Origin: Tridacna crocea
Lineage: Eukaryota; Mollusca; Bivalvia; Cardiida; Cardiidae
DNA length: 64,000 bases
Direction of reading: 5' to 3'
Assembly: GCA_943736015.1 (NCBI GenBank)
Contig: OX031073.1
Coordinates: 25,633,210-25,697,209, forward strand
The notes beneath the pieces were generated by a model. It had not been told where the DNA came from. It worked only from the letters and a program-made list of their open reading frames with translations, and searched no databases. Numbering within the stretch: the stretch's first letter is position 1; each line of letters begins with the position of its first letter. The translations under genes and the position numbers were made by a program. This document shows, piece after piece, positions 50,077 through 60,044 of this stretch.

Positions 50077-50544
50077 ATAACTCATTACGATATGACAAAA
50101 ATGTAGATCTGACCAAATTGAAAGCATTTGAAACTATAATTTAAATATAGCTCAAATGAATTGGTCATAGGTAGAGTAGAAAACATGGTGGGAAAATGCT
50201 GGTTACCAGCACAATGGTTCCTAAAGGCCTGTCCCTCATCCTCAGATACCCCGGGGTCTCCCTATTTGCTATGCTACATCGACCCCTGGGACAATTAATT
50301 GAATTTCCCTCCCTTTACCGCTGGCCGAATGCTGGCTTTTCATTGGTTCCATCATCATTTTCTGATGGGCGAGTGGACTGTACGCTATGACGTTTCGTAT
50401 CGATTTTCGGCGGCTGATTCAAAGTTTTATTAGTCAATTGTCCCAGGGGTCGATGTAGCGTAGCAAATAGGGAGACCCCGGGGTATCCAAGGATGCCTGT
50501 CCCTAAGGATCATTATATCTTGGGATTGTTTGCTAAAGGGTTAA
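50077..50544 (-). mobile_element. MITE family A, split by the MULE-like element
   Basis: ATAACTCATTACGATATGAC to AAAGGCCTGTCCCT, then the insert, then CCTGTCCCTAAGGATCATTA to GTTTGCTAAAGGGTTAA. Without the insert and one repeat it is about 200 bp. Confidence 0.87.
50237..50495. mobile_element. MULE-like element with 9-bp target duplication
   Basis: The 259-base element has very long inverted repeats of about 60 bases (left CATCCTCAGATACCCCGGGG, right the complement with CCCGGGGTATCCAAGGATG). It is flanked on both sides by CCTGTCCCT (50228-50236 and 50496-50504). A 9-bp duplication with long terminal repeats fits Mutator-like elements. It sits inside a family A MITE (50077-50544). Confidence 0.8.
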
Positions 50545-50819
50545 CTCATTACCAAACGACAATATTTTAGGCTTGTCCAAATCGAAAGCATTTACAGACA
50601 AAAGAAAAAGTGACTGAAAATTTGAAATTCGTTTTATAAATAGTAGAAAACATTGTGGGAAGAGGAGAAAATGCTTGTAACCAGCATTTTCTCCTTTTCC
50701 CACAATGCTTTCTACCATTCACAAAACAAATTTCAAATTTTCATTCACTTTTATTTAGTCGTCTGCAAATGCTTTTGATTTGTACAAGCCTAAAATATTG
50801 TCGTTTGGTAATGAGTTAA
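50541..50819. mobile_element. MITE family A, long-arm/long-arm palindrome (279 bp)
   Basis: Both halves are long arms: TTAACTCATTACCAAACGAC, GCTTGTCCAAATCGAAAGC on the left and their complement GCTTTTGATTTGTACAAGCC, TCGTTTGGTAATGAGTTAA on the right. Counterpart of the 177-bp palindromes. Confidence 0.92.
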
Positions 50820-50838
50820 CGTTTCATCAGAAGGCCTA

Positions 50839-50945
50839 TTAGTAATCTGGTAAACCGTGGGGCTCGAACCTGTGCCCTCAGGTGACCCAAGATTTGATGT
50901 GTACAAGTCCCACACTCTATCACATGGGCTATGTGGGCTGGCCTA
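50839..50945 (-). mobile_element. tRNA-like SINE head, reverse
   Basis: On the - strand: GGCCAGCCCACATAGCCCAT, TGTGATAGAGTGTGGGACTT and CACAGGTTCGAGCCCCAC, i.e. A and B boxes of a tRNA-like head. Confidence 0.55.
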
Positions 50946-51304
50946 TTTGTAAAAGATATAAAAGTTGGGATATAAACAAGGATACTGGGAGTTGTTTGCA
51001 TAATAAACTAAAATTTGTATCAAATTTCTTTGAAAATTCTTCTTATCATCAGCCATGTATGACATCACACAGTTTATTACCAGATGAAAAGATATTAATG
51101 TCTACTTAAAAATCATCCTTTCCCCTTCTGAATATTTTTCACGTCTTGCATCCAGGTTTTAAAAGATTGTGACAAAGGGAGAAACTGCTCAGTTTTTTTG
51201 CAGCTTACACTTATAGGATAGATCTAGACAATTTGGTTTTGGCAATCAGAGGTTGTATTACTTTAACATTTAGGACGTCTTTGATACTAAGACTGAGAAT
51301 AGGT

Positions 51305-51733
51305 TTTTACTCTTTACCAAACAATTCCTGGGCTGGTATTCACCAACCATTCTTAAGGATGTTCTTTATCTTATTCTTTAGAAATTTCTACATTTGTAAG
51401 TAACACAACTTCTGATTGGCTAAACCAAATGGTTTAGTCAGTCAGAAGTTTTGTTACTTACAAATGTAGAAAACCTTGGAGAATAAGACTAAGAATATTC
51501 TTAAGAATGGTTGGTAAATACCGGCCCTGGTTTTCAGGACTCAGAGAAAGGAGCCATTTGAAAACCTTGTAGAAAAAGGAGAAAATGTTGTTAACTAGCA
51601 TATTTTCCTTTTCCAACAATGTTTTCCACCCTTCCCAGAATGAATTCCAATTTTGGAGTCACATTAATATCGTCCACTGCAAATGCTTTCAGTTTGGACT
51701 GGTGTAAAATTTTGTTGTGTGGTACAGAGTTAA
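51305..51733 (+). mobile_element. MITE family A, split by a Harbinger-like MITE
   Basis: TTTACTCTTTACCAAACAAT, insert 51330-51527, then TTTTCAGGACTCAGAGAAAG to GTGGTACAGAGTTAA. Confidence 0.85.
51330..51527. mobile_element. PIF/Harbinger-like MITE, copy 3, nested in a family A MITE
   Basis: Starts GGGCTGGTATTCACCAACC and ends inverted. The host family A element reads ACAATTCCTG before it and CCTGGTTTTCAGGA after it, so its own sequence continues across the insertion with a duplication of about 3-4 bases. Confidence 0.8.
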
Positions 51734-51770
51734 AAAGGTTGGTTAATAAGGACTTGGTCCATTGCTCTCT

Positions 51771-52153
51771 GATCTATATGGTACACAAACCAGGTAAAGT
51801 TGTAAGTGACATGCAAAGGGTTAACTCTTTACTAAACAATAAAATGTTACACAGATCTATATGGTACCCAAACCAGGTAAAGTTGTATGTGACATGCAAA
51901 GGGTTAACTCTTTACTAAACAATAAAATGTTACACAGATCTATATGGTACCCAAACCAGGTAAAGTTGTATGTGACATGCAAAGGGTTAACTTTTCACTA
52001 AACAATAAAATGTTACACAGATCTATATGGTACCCAAACCAGGTAAAGTTGTATGTGACATGCAAAGGGTTAACTCTTTACTAAACAATAAAATGTTACA
52101 CAGATCTATATGGTACCCAAACCAGGTAAAGTTGTATCCAACATCTAAAGGGT
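51771..52153 (+). repeat. Tandem array, about 4.6 units of 83 bp, built from MITE ends
   Basis: GATCTATATGGTAC recurs at 51771, 51854, 51937, 52020 and 52103 (exact 83 spacing). Each unit contains GGGTTAACTCTTTACTAAAC, i.e. the junction of two family A termini around TTAA. The middle units are nearly identical. The last unit merges into a family A MITE at 52153. Confidence 0.95.
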
Positions 52154-52377
52154 TAACTCTTTACCACACAAGAAAATTTTAGACTGGTCCAAATTGAAAG
52201 CATTTGTAGACGACAAAATAAAGGTGACTAAAAAAAGAAATTAGTTCTGGGAATGGTAGAAAACACTGTGGGAAAAGGAGAAAATGCTGGTTACCAGCAT
52301 TTTCTCCTTTTCCCACAGTGTTTTCAAAAGGCTTTCTTAGGGGCGTCAAAAGTAGGGATTGAGTGGTAATGGGTTAA
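52153..52377 (-). mobile_element. MITE family A, full length (225)
   Basis: TTAACTCTTTACCACACAAG to GAGTGGTAATGGGTTAA. Abuts the 83-bp array on its left and the next copy on its right. Confidence 0.92.
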
Positions 52378-52600
52378 CTCTTTACAAACAATAAAACTTG
52401 ACTGATACAAAGTGAGAGCAGTTGCAGATGACAATTGTAATGTGGCTGAAATGTAGAAAGTTGTATCAGAAGTGGAAGAAAACATTGTGGGAAAAGGAGA
52501 AAATGCTGGTTACCAGCATTTTCTCCTTTTCCCACAATGTTTTCAATAGGCTTTTGTCTTCAGAATCCTTAGAACTTGGGATTGTGCGATGCAGAATTAA
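52374..52600 (-). mobile_element. MITE family A, full length (227)
   Basis: TTAACTCTTTACAAACAATA to GCGATGCAGAATTAA; hairpin intact. Confidence 0.87.
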
Positions 52601-52649
52601 CTCTTTCAGCGTCATAGTTAATAGGAAGGGCTTTTGCAGATGGCATAGA

Positions 52650-52690
52650 TGAAGATCACACGGCACAAAGCATGCAGTCTGATCTTAAGA
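52650..52690. repeat. CAGTCTGATC hairpin family, copy 5 (degenerate)
   Basis: GAAGATCACACGGCAC / GCATGCAGTCTGATCTTAAG. Confidence 0.5.
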
Positions 52691-53354
52691 CTATATCATC
52701 TGCTTGTAAATTAAAGACTATAAGAAAACTTTCTGGGTTTAAGTGGGTTGTATATTTGGCCTTTGAAAGTGACTGAGTTTATATGTTTGGTGCTGAAAGA
52801 GCCAAAGGTATGTAATGGCTTGCACAGATGTTGTATAGACTCTCGCATTCTTTACCTACATGTGCAGACTCCAGGTTCATAGCTGGTCCATTCACTTGTA
52901 TTGTGGATTCAGGAGAGTCAAGGAGGTCTAGGTGACATGCCCCTTCAAAATGTTTAAATTAGCATGCAGTCAGATCGGTCGTAAGTGGCCACTTTTAAGA
53001 AAGCAAGCTGTATTTGACAACATTATTCAAGGGTGGCAACCTATGTCATGTTGGAATAGCCACAATTTTGTTCGCAAAGTGCAGATTAATTACTTTAAAA
53101 AGAAATCAAATGGTATCTAAAATTTACTTAGAATACCTATTTCATCTGGTGACGGTAAATGTATTTGTCCTATTCGTGAAATCAAAATGCCATGAAACAA
53201 TGTTGTAGCTCTAAACACTTCAACACAGTTGTTCTTAACGGCATTGTATATGACATGTATTTTTAAATCACACTTGTGTCACCACCGGCTTCGAAAATTG
53301 TGTGTAGGTATTTGCAAAATCAACGAAACTAATAAACAAAATATATAATGTACA
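52691..53354. other. Unassigned intron sequence
   Basis: Two overlapping 62-64 codon frames (52932-53208) have no recognisable motif. Confidence 0.45.
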
Positions 53355-54098
53355 GCCAACTCGCCATTAGCGGATCATGACCAATAGCGGATCACTCAAA
53401 GTTTAATTGAATAGTGTCCCAATTTAAAGGCAAGGAAGATTAAAAAAAGGTTGTAGTCATGAAAACGGACCTCTTCTGAAAAACAACAAAACGTTTGATA
53501 AATCTTTGAGCCCGATTTATTTATTCAGATTATCGAAACGAAATCCAAGTGTCTGTTCGGTCATCAGATTTCCGCATTTGAAAGTGAAAGTTGTAACATC
53601 GGCGTGAAAAAAACAAATGAAAGAGGAAAGGTAAAGTTAAAAGTTGGCACTGTTAGAAGGAAGAATATATAGACTTCCGATCGATATATTCATTTATCCC
53701 TATCATTTGTTTATTTGTGCACCATTAATAAAAAGACGACATACCACGAACAGACCAATTACGGATCAGTAATCTGCATCATATGGGGGCCGCCTCAAAA
53801 TTACACACTCAATGTACAGCTGATTTACCCTTTCCTCGATACATAACTTTACTCGGATTTCTCGTATACCATACTCGAGATATTATAATAGTCTATTTAA
53901 AATCAATTGTAGACTAGTGTTTAGCCATGAAAATATTACGATAAAAGGAAAAAAAATCTCCGCCTTTTGACACGAAGTTTTCACGTTTTCTTTCATGTGA
54001 TGTGTTTGCCAGAGCATTAGTCAATGTTCAAATTATTTTTTGTAACCGTACTCTTTAATCAATTATAACCCACATCACGTTAGGTACTTTATCTATTA

Positions 54099-54274
54099 TT
54101 AACCCTTTACCACACAATGCCGATTTTTAATGACCTTGAAAAAGAGGACTTGTGAAAACATTGTGAGAGAATGATAAAATGCTGCTAACCAGCATTTTCT
54201 ACTTTTCCCACAATGTTTTTAAAAGCTTTCTTTTTTATGATTGTTAAAAGTTGGGATTGTGTGTACAGGGTTAA
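54099..54274. mobile_element. MITE family A, short-arm/short-arm palindrome (176 bp)
   Basis: TTAACCCTTTACCACACAAT, GATTTTTAATGACC on the left; GATTGTTAAAAGTTGGGATT, GTGTGTACAGGGTTAA on the right. Inside the pogo-like element. Confidence 0.9.
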
Positions 54275-54367
54275 TACAATGTTTTCAAAGGGTTCTTGCT
54301 TGTGGGACTACATAAGGTAATGCTAAAAAATTTGTTTATTACATAATTAAGATCTGTTACAAGATGC

Positions 54368-54452
54368 GAAATGGGGCCTCAAGACATCTGCGAAAAATAT
54401 TGTCTCGGATCAGCCTAAGTAGTCTGTGCAGACTACTCTCAGATGGTGTTTT
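54368..54452. mobile_element. Element D fragment
   Basis: AATATTGTCTCGGATCAGCC and GTAGTCTGTGCAGACTACTC are the AGCCTG..CAGGCT hairpin region. It lies inside the pogo-like element. Confidence 0.5.
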
Positions 54453-54478
54453 TGCCTTGATAACCTTTTTTTCCCCAG

Positions 54479-54600
54479 ACTAGGCCTTCAGAAGCAGAAA
54501 GCCACAAATAAGCTTGCTCATACTGCACAGGCAGACACAGCGCAACACATTACGCAACTTCTATCGGCCAAAATTAGCATGTCACAGGCTATGTGTACAG
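54479..54600 (+). other. Exon-like open segment upstream of the HIRAN-like fragment
   Basis: After ttttttccccag the frame reads RLGLQKQKATNKLAH, then TAQADTAQHITQLLSAK, then SMSQAMCT, ending at a possible donor (aca|gtaaaa). Composition and heptad-like spacing look like coding sequence for an alpha helix. It is in the same frame as 54759-55367 and could be spliced to it. I do not recognise the protein. A weak likeness to Trio spectrin repeat 5 was considered and not accepted. Confidence 0.3.
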
Positions 54601-54758
54601 TAAAATATGGAGAAAAATGGTGTATCATACTAACTTCAGACTCAGAACCAACCAGCATCTTTCCATGCTGACTGATTCGATTCTACATCAATCACAAAGA
54701 CTGCAATCAGTTCTGTAACAGATTTCAGATAGTAACTCTTATTTACATGTATTTTTAG

Positions 54759-55367
54759 GAATATGATGGTGCTGTCTCAGCAGAGCCCTCGGACAAACTA
54801 AATGAAAATCCCTTGATTTTAAGAAACTCTGTCATAAAAGAAAATCACACATTTCAAATTAGACCACCCTTTACTATACCCCCTACCATTTACATGTTGA
54901 ACCTGAATACACTAATATCCATGACATTTGTGCTTGTTTGGTGTTGTTACCACCACTATATTCCTTTCTCGATAATATACATCATTCAATTACTGATGAG
55001 AAGCGCCCAGTTGAAGCTTGAAGATATTGCTGGTTTGCCTATTGGCCATGTTCCACTAACACTAGCTGGGTATTTTAGATCAGTACTAGAGGATGGCTGT
55101 ACTTTTACTGAGGTTACTGGAGATCCTATACCAAGCTTCTCCCCTTGGCCAGAAAAGGATGGGGAAGGCAGGGGTATTGTTTTACCATGTAACTATATAA
55201 TTACTCATCCTGATATTCAGTCACAGTTTAACACATTATCAGAACTTTTGTCCAGAATACCAGAAGGATCTGCAATGGAACTTTTTAATGTCACTTTAGA
55301 GAATTTCTCATATTTTTTACAAACATATTTTTCTTGTTCATTATACTTGTATTATGGCATGATTTGA
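54759..55367 (+). pseudogene. HIRAN-like protein fragment inside a transposon
   Basis: One reading frame is open from an acceptor-like ttacatgtatttttag to a stop after 203 codons. It begins EYDGAVSAEPSDKLNENP. After a hydrophobic, possibly non-coding stretch it carries GLPIGHVPLTLAGYF, then CTFTEVTGDPIPSFSPWP, then GRGIVLPCNYII. The order GHVP, then F..L.. G, then VTG.P, then (I/V)PC.YI is that of the HIRAN-like domain common in uncharacterised mollusc and cnidarian proteins (family knowledge from memory). No partner domain is seen. It lies between the inverted repeats of the pogo-like element 53355-56531. It could be a captured gene piece or the element's own cargo. Confidence 0.4.
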
Positions 55368-55494
55368 TTGAGACATTAAGATATTTCATCCATTGATTTA
55401 GTAATTAAATCAGTTTCAAAATAGATGTATTAAAACAACCAGGTTATATCATAAAATCTCCCTTGACATTTACATGCTCCAAACAATTCCATAT

Positions 55495-55705
55495 TTTTCA
55501 ATCTTTCTCAAACAAAAAAATTGTGCAATTGTCCACTTTGAAAGCATTTGCATGAATAACATAACCTTTGCTAAATTGATGGTTTCTTTCTTTGATGGGT
55601 TTTTAAAAATTATACAAAAAGGAAGAAATCCTGGTGACTATCATTTTTTCCTTTTCCCCCAATGTCTTCAAGAGGTTTTCTTTCTTGTGACAAGGATTTT
55701 TCTTT
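55495..55705 (-). mobile_element. MITE family A, degenerate
   Basis: TTGTCCACTTTGAAAGCATTT, GAAATCCTGGTGACTATC, AATGTCTTCAAGAGG. Confidence 0.55.
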
Positions 55706-55754
55706 CCATACACTATTTCCAATGTTTTTATACAAGTTAGAAACAAAAGCTCAT

Positions 55755-55944
55755 TTTACCTACCCTGAGAAAGAAGCCTTCTGAAACCATTGTGGGTAAT
55801 GAAGAACATACTAGTAACTAGCATTTTTGTACTTTTCCCACAATGTTTTTTATCTTATCCAGAATAAATTTTGCCATTTGGACCACCTTGCAAATACTTT
55901 CAATTTTGACTGGTCTAAAATTTTGTTGTTTGGAAAAGAGTTTA
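55755..55944 (+). mobile_element. MITE family A, left end lost
   Basis: CTACCCTGAGAAAGAAGCC, hairpin AACATACTAGTAACTAGC, end TTTGGAAAAGAGTTTA. Confidence 0.72.
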
Positions 55945-56819
55945 CATTTTCATCTTCAAATTCTACAATATATCATTTGGTGGAAAAATATGACAAAAAA
56001 GCCATTGAAGCTTATGAAGAACACCAAAACTTTACATGTAGTCTATTCTTGCCATAGAACACTGATATTAATTTACATTACGGGTAGAACACAGGATGTT
56101 TAACATGGTTGGCTTGTAGCTGACAAATTTTCTTTTGGTTGCGATATGTAATAAAAATCTGTGAACCACACTTGTTTAATTAATCTTCTAATACAATTAC
56201 AGTTACCAGAGTTGGTTATATAATCTTGAATGGGTGATTTCTTCATGGTTTGACACCATTGACAGGTAAAATTAATTTTGAGTCGATCCCCAGACCAGTG
56301 ATATCACGTGATCCGCTATTGGTTAAGTTGATCCGGTAATGGTACATATACAGGGGTTATATTGACAACACTGTTTTTCGACGCGTATGTCAGCAGACCC
56401 AGAAAATAATATGCATCTGAAAGTGTAAAGAAAATCCTTTCCAGCGATACCATTTTTTGCCGTCAAACGCTAATGGCCGTTTAATTAACTCCAGCCTTTT
56501 CGATAGTGATCCGCTAATGGCGAGTTGACTGTATACTAACAAAGAAAGTTGTCAGGTATCATATGCACTGCTTTGTTTGGACAGATCTTCAATAAGAATA
56601 ATGTACAAGCTGAAAAACTTACCTTTTCAAAACAAAAATGGTGGATTTAAAATGTCTCAGATGACATATGCTATGACGTAGGTTGTTACCCCTGTAATTA
56701 TTGGGTACACAGACTAGGTAAAGATGTTGAACCTTGACTGGGACAGCCCCTGTCTTGACAAAAACTTTAGACTAATCCAAATCTAAATGGAACTGTGACA
56801 GAAGTGTACATATAAAGTA

Positions 56820-57049
56820 TTAACGCTTTCCCAAAAGACAAATTTTAGACTTTTCCAAACAGTGAAAGAGTTTACAGATGACAATTTTAACCTTCATAAC
56901 TATGGTAGAAAATTACCCGAATGGGCAGAAAACACTGTGGGAAAAGGAGAAATTGCTCGTTATGAGCAATTTCTCCTTTTCCCATGGTGTTTTCAAAAGA
57001 CTTGTACTGCAGGCACGTAAAAACAAGGGCTTGTTTGCGAAAGGGTCAA
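56820..57049 (-). mobile_element. MITE family C, full length (230)
   Basis: TTAACGCTTTCCCAAAAGAC to TTTGCGAAAGGGTCAA; tip CTCGTTATGAG. Confidence 0.92.
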
Positions 57050-57099
57050 AGATGAAATTCGAAAGGCTGGAAAATAATGCACAAAGACCGAATTTAAAA

Positions 57100-57260
57100 C
57101 TTCTCTATTAGGAAGCACTTGCAAAGAAGTAAGAGGTGGAACAAATAATTGATGGAATTTGTATTTGAACATTGCGGAAAAGAGATCATTTTCTTCATTT
57201 CACACATTTTTTAGATGACTTATATCTCAGGGAAGTTTAAACTTGGTATTGTGTGATTTT
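57100..57260 (-). mobile_element. MITE-like degenerate stretch
   Basis: GGAAGCACTTGCAAAGAAGT, AGATCATTTTCTTCATTTC and TTGGTATTGTGTGATTTTG recall family A. No ends. Confidence 0.4.
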
Positions 57261-57288
57261 GATTAAATTATTCCATCTGGAATACTGT

Positions 57289-57518
57289 TTAACTCTTTAC
57301 CACGCAATCCCGACTTTTAATGACCCTGAGAAAGAAGCCTTTTGAAAACATTGTGGGAAAAGGAGAAAATGCTGGTAACCAGCATTTTCCCCTTTTCCCA
57401 CAATGATTTCTATCCTTCCCGAAACCAAATTTCAATTTTTGAGTCACATCTATATTGTTGTCTGCGTGTGCTTTTAATTTGGACCAGTCTAAAATATTGT
57501 CGTTTGGTAAAGAGTTAA
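57289..57518 (+). mobile_element. MITE family A, full length (230)
   Basis: TTAACTCTTTACCACGCAAT to TTTGGTAAAGAGTTAA. Confidence 0.92.
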
Positions 57519-57685
57519 AGCTCTTGAATAGAGAGATTCAAACCTTTGACTACTGTTACTATAGATTTATCCTCCACAGGGAAACTGTATCTGTTGACCC
57601 TAGGAAGGGGTTCAGTAGGCATTCATTTCAGTACATTTATTGGGAGATATTTCGATCTGCATACCAGCTGGTCTGGAACTAATCT

Positions 57686-57749
57686 TTAACCCTTTACAAT
57701 ACAATCCTGAGTTTTAAATGACCCTTGAGATTGAATGGTATAGAGTTAA
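57686..57749 (+). mobile_element. MITE family A, 64-bp mini-derivative
   Basis: Two termini only: TTAACCCTTTACAATACAAT.. joined to ..GGTATAGAGTTAA. Shares TTAA with the next. Confidence 0.75.
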
Positions 57750-57945
57750 CCCATTACCACACAATCCCTGAGAAAACATTGTGGGAAAATGAGAAAATGC
57801 TGGTAACCAGCATTTTCTCCTTTTCCCACAATGTTTTCTACCCTTCACAAAACAAATTTCAAATTTTCAGTCACTTTTATTTTGTCGTCTGCAAATACTT
57901 TGGATTTGGACAAGCTTAAAATTTTGTTGTTTGGTAATGAGTTAA
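57746..57945 (+). mobile_element. MITE family A, 200 bp
   Basis: TTAACCCATTACCACACAAT with CCCTGAGAAAACATTG (short-arm middle deleted) to TTTGGTAATGAGTTAA. Meets the next copy head to head. Confidence 0.9.
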
Positions 57946-58170
57946 GCCATTACCAAACGACAATATTTCAGACTGATCCAAATTGAAAGCATTTGCAGAC
58001 GACAAAATAAAAGTGACTGAAAATTGGAAATTTGTTCTGGGAAGGGTAGAAAACACTGTGGGAAAAGGAGAAAATGCTGGCTGCAAGCATTTTCTCCTTT
58101 TCCCACAGTGTTTTCAAAAGGCTTCTTTCTCAGAGGCGTCAAAAGTAGGGATTGTGTGGTAATGGGTTAA
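57942..58170 (-). mobile_element. MITE family A, full length (229)
   Basis: TTAAGCCATTACCAAACGAC to GTGTGGTAATGGGTTAA; tip CTGGCTGCAAGC. Confidence 0.92.
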
Positions 58171-58329
58171 GGAGTTAGTTTCGAGGCCAGGAAATCCCTG
58201 TATGATCCCTGCTGGCAGGGCTTGTCTGTAGGGGTGTCCTTAGGTAGGACAGTTCAGAGCCCCAGCAAAGCACAGGCAAGACACATTGAAGATTATGATA
58301 ACATTGAAGATAATGATAAAGTGAACTCC

Positions 58330-58522
58330 GACCTCTGTACCAAACAGCAGGAATTTAGACTAATGTCCAAATCGAAAGCAATCACATTGAAAGGGCAGAA
58401 AACATTTTGGAAAAAAAAAAGAAAATGCTGGCTACCAGTTTTTTCTCCTTTTCCTTCATGTTTTCTAAAGCCCTCCTTCTTTCAGGGTCAGTAAAACTGG
58501 AGATTATGTGGTTAAGGATTAA
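58330..58522 (-). mobile_element. MITE family A, long arm shortened
   Basis: CTGTACCAAACAGCAGGAAT to ATGTGGTTAAGGATTAA; tip GCTGGCTACCAG. Confidence 0.72.
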
Positions 58523-58563
58523 AAAAATATATGACGTTAGAGCAGACACTTTTTAATCCCCAG

Positions 58564-58811
58564 TTAATTCCTTACCAAACAACAAAATAGAAAGCATTTG
58601 CAGATGACAAAGTAAGCACAACTTAGAATTAAAAAAAAAAAATGTAATTTGTTTCCAGCGGGGTAGAAAACATTGTGGGAAAAGGAGAAAATGCTGGTTA
58701 CCAGAATTTTCTCCTTTCCCACAATGTTTTGAAAGCTTTTTATCTAGTGCCGTAAAAAAACAGTGATTATCTAGTGTTGTAAAAAATAGTGATTGTTTGG
58801 TAAATAGTTAA
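58564..58811 (-). mobile_element. MITE family A, full length with small changes
   Basis: TTAATTCCTTACCAAACAAC to GTTTGGTAAATAGTTAA. The segment GTTGTAAAAAAYAGTGATT is doubled near the right end. Confidence 0.85.
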
Positions 58812-59005
58812 CTATCTATCAAACTATTTTCTTTTTTAATGACCTGGAGGAAGACAAGGATTTTGAAAACATAGTGGGAAAAGGAGGAAACGCTGAGGAC
58901 GAGCATTTTCCTCTTTCTCCCCTTTGAAATTTTTTCTATCCTTTCAAGGACAATTCCTAAGTTTTTGTACAATTTGTCATCCCCATAGAGCTTTCATTTA
59001 ATTGT
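58808..59005 (+). mobile_element. MITE family A, degenerate
   Basis: TTAACTATCTATCAAACTAT, GGAAACGCTGAGGACGAGC, GTTCACCAGACAGG. Confidence 0.55.
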
Positions 59006-59019
59006 TCACCAGACAGGAA

Positions 59020-59223
59020 AATAAAAGGTCAGACTGATTAGAAGGTATTTGCATGAGTTAGATGAGACATGCCTGAAAAAGTGCATTGTGTCTTAAGAAA
59101 GGCAGAAAACAATGTGGAAACAAGAGAAAATGTTGGTTACCAGCATTTTCTCTCTTTTCCACAATGTTTTCAAAAGGCTTTTCCCCTCAGTGTGGCAAAA
59201 GGTCCAGCATTGCTAAGTGTTAA
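59020..59223 (-). mobile_element. MITE family A, left end lost
   Basis: AAAGGTCAGACTGATTAGAA, hairpin AAATGTTGGTTACCAGC, end TTGCTAAGTGTTAA. Confidence 0.68.
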
Positions 59224-59410
59224 AGTGTAGGACTCGTGACCTCTAGAACCCAGGTTTGAGTGTCACTTGATCCATTGAGTTTTTCATGAGAGTGTCACTG
59301 GGAAAGCCAACTCAGAGCCTAGGCATAGCACGGGTGAAACCAAAGAACAAACTTTAAAATGTGAGCTGTCGCCGTGATATGACCAGAATATTGTTGAAAG
59401 GGGTGGGGCG
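59215..59410 (+). mobile_element. tRNA-derived SINE, diverged
   Basis: Head ATTGCTAAGTGTTAAAGTG, then ACTCGTGACCTCTAGAACCC and AGGTTTGAGTGTCAC (B box-like). The body ends CGCCGTGATATGACCAGAAT and TTGTTGAAAGGGG. It resembles the head at 4992-5070. Confidence 0.5.
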
Positions 59411-59503
59411 TACATCATTTGGTCAATTCATCAATTAACCCTCAGGGTCCTTAAACAGGGACTTTGTGGTAAATTGTCAGTCTTCAGAAATAATTTAGCC
59501 GAT

Positions 59504-59812
59504 CTGCGGTAGCTCAGTAGGTGCCATGCAGTACTTGAGAACAGATAGTCGTGGGTTCGATCCCTGGCTGTGGCTTCCGGCTTGGCAAATTTCTTTCCAA
59601 GGATTAATAATAGTCACTGCGACACAATTTATTCCTCTTCATCTGCTGTCCATTTTACGAGATGATTATGTGGGAAAGCAGCCAGTGGCTTGGATAGAAG
59701 ATTGAGTGGAGTACTGGTGAAAGAGACTTCAGGAACACATGGATAGGTGCGCTGTATGCCACGATATGACTTTAATAAAGTTTAAAAATAACACCACTAA
59801 ACACCATACTAA
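59504..59812 (+). mobile_element. tRNA-derived SINE, third family
   Basis: Head GCGGTAGCTCAGTAGGTG (A box) and GGGTTCGATCCCTGGC (B box). Body CAAATTTCTTTCCAAGGATTA, GTGGGAAAGCAGCCAGTGGC, GCCACGATATGACTTTAAT and the tail AACACCACTAAACACCATAC (first body motif abbreviated). A family A MITE follows directly. Confidence 0.75.
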
Positions 59813-59816
59813 TTCA

Positions 59817-60044
59817 TTAACTCTTTACCACACAATCCCAAATTTTAACAACTATGTAAAAGAAAGCTTTTGAAAACATCGTAGGAAAAGGAGAACATAA
59901 TGGTAACCAGCATTTTCTCCTTTTTCCCACAATGTTTTCTACCCTTCCTAAAACATTTCAATTTTTGAGTCACATATATTTTGTCGTCTGCAAATGCTTT
60001 CAATTTGGACTAGTCCAAAGTTTTGTTATTTGGTAAAGAGTTTG
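59817..60044 (+). mobile_element. MITE family A, full length (228)
   Basis: TTAACTCTTTACCACACAAT to TTTGGTAAAGAGTTTG. Confidence 0.9.

Larger units (their letters stand above)
53355..56531. mobile_element. pogo/Tigger-like DNA element, about 3.2 kb
   Basis: Terminal inverted repeats CAGYCAACTCGCCATTAG, extending as CGGATCA, match at 24 of 25 positions between the left (53355) and right (56531) ends, each next to TA. The motif CCAWTAGCGGATCA recurs subterminally (53383, 53756 as a variant, 56310, 56510). TA flanks and CAGT termini fit Tc1/mariner-pogo. No DDE transposase is visible. The interior holds exon-like segments (54479-54600, 54759-55367) and several family A MITEs, which mark the insertion as old. 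Confidence 0.7.

Noticed and set aside
51771-52153. CRISPR-like array
   Set aside because: Units are contiguous 83-bp copies without unique spacers, in an animal intron.
54479-54600. Next Trio exon (spectrin repeat 5 helix C)
   Set aside because: Phase would fit and HIT-LL..M resembles HIET-L..M weakly, but the required LQLR-FERDA helix is missing and the segment lies within a transposon.
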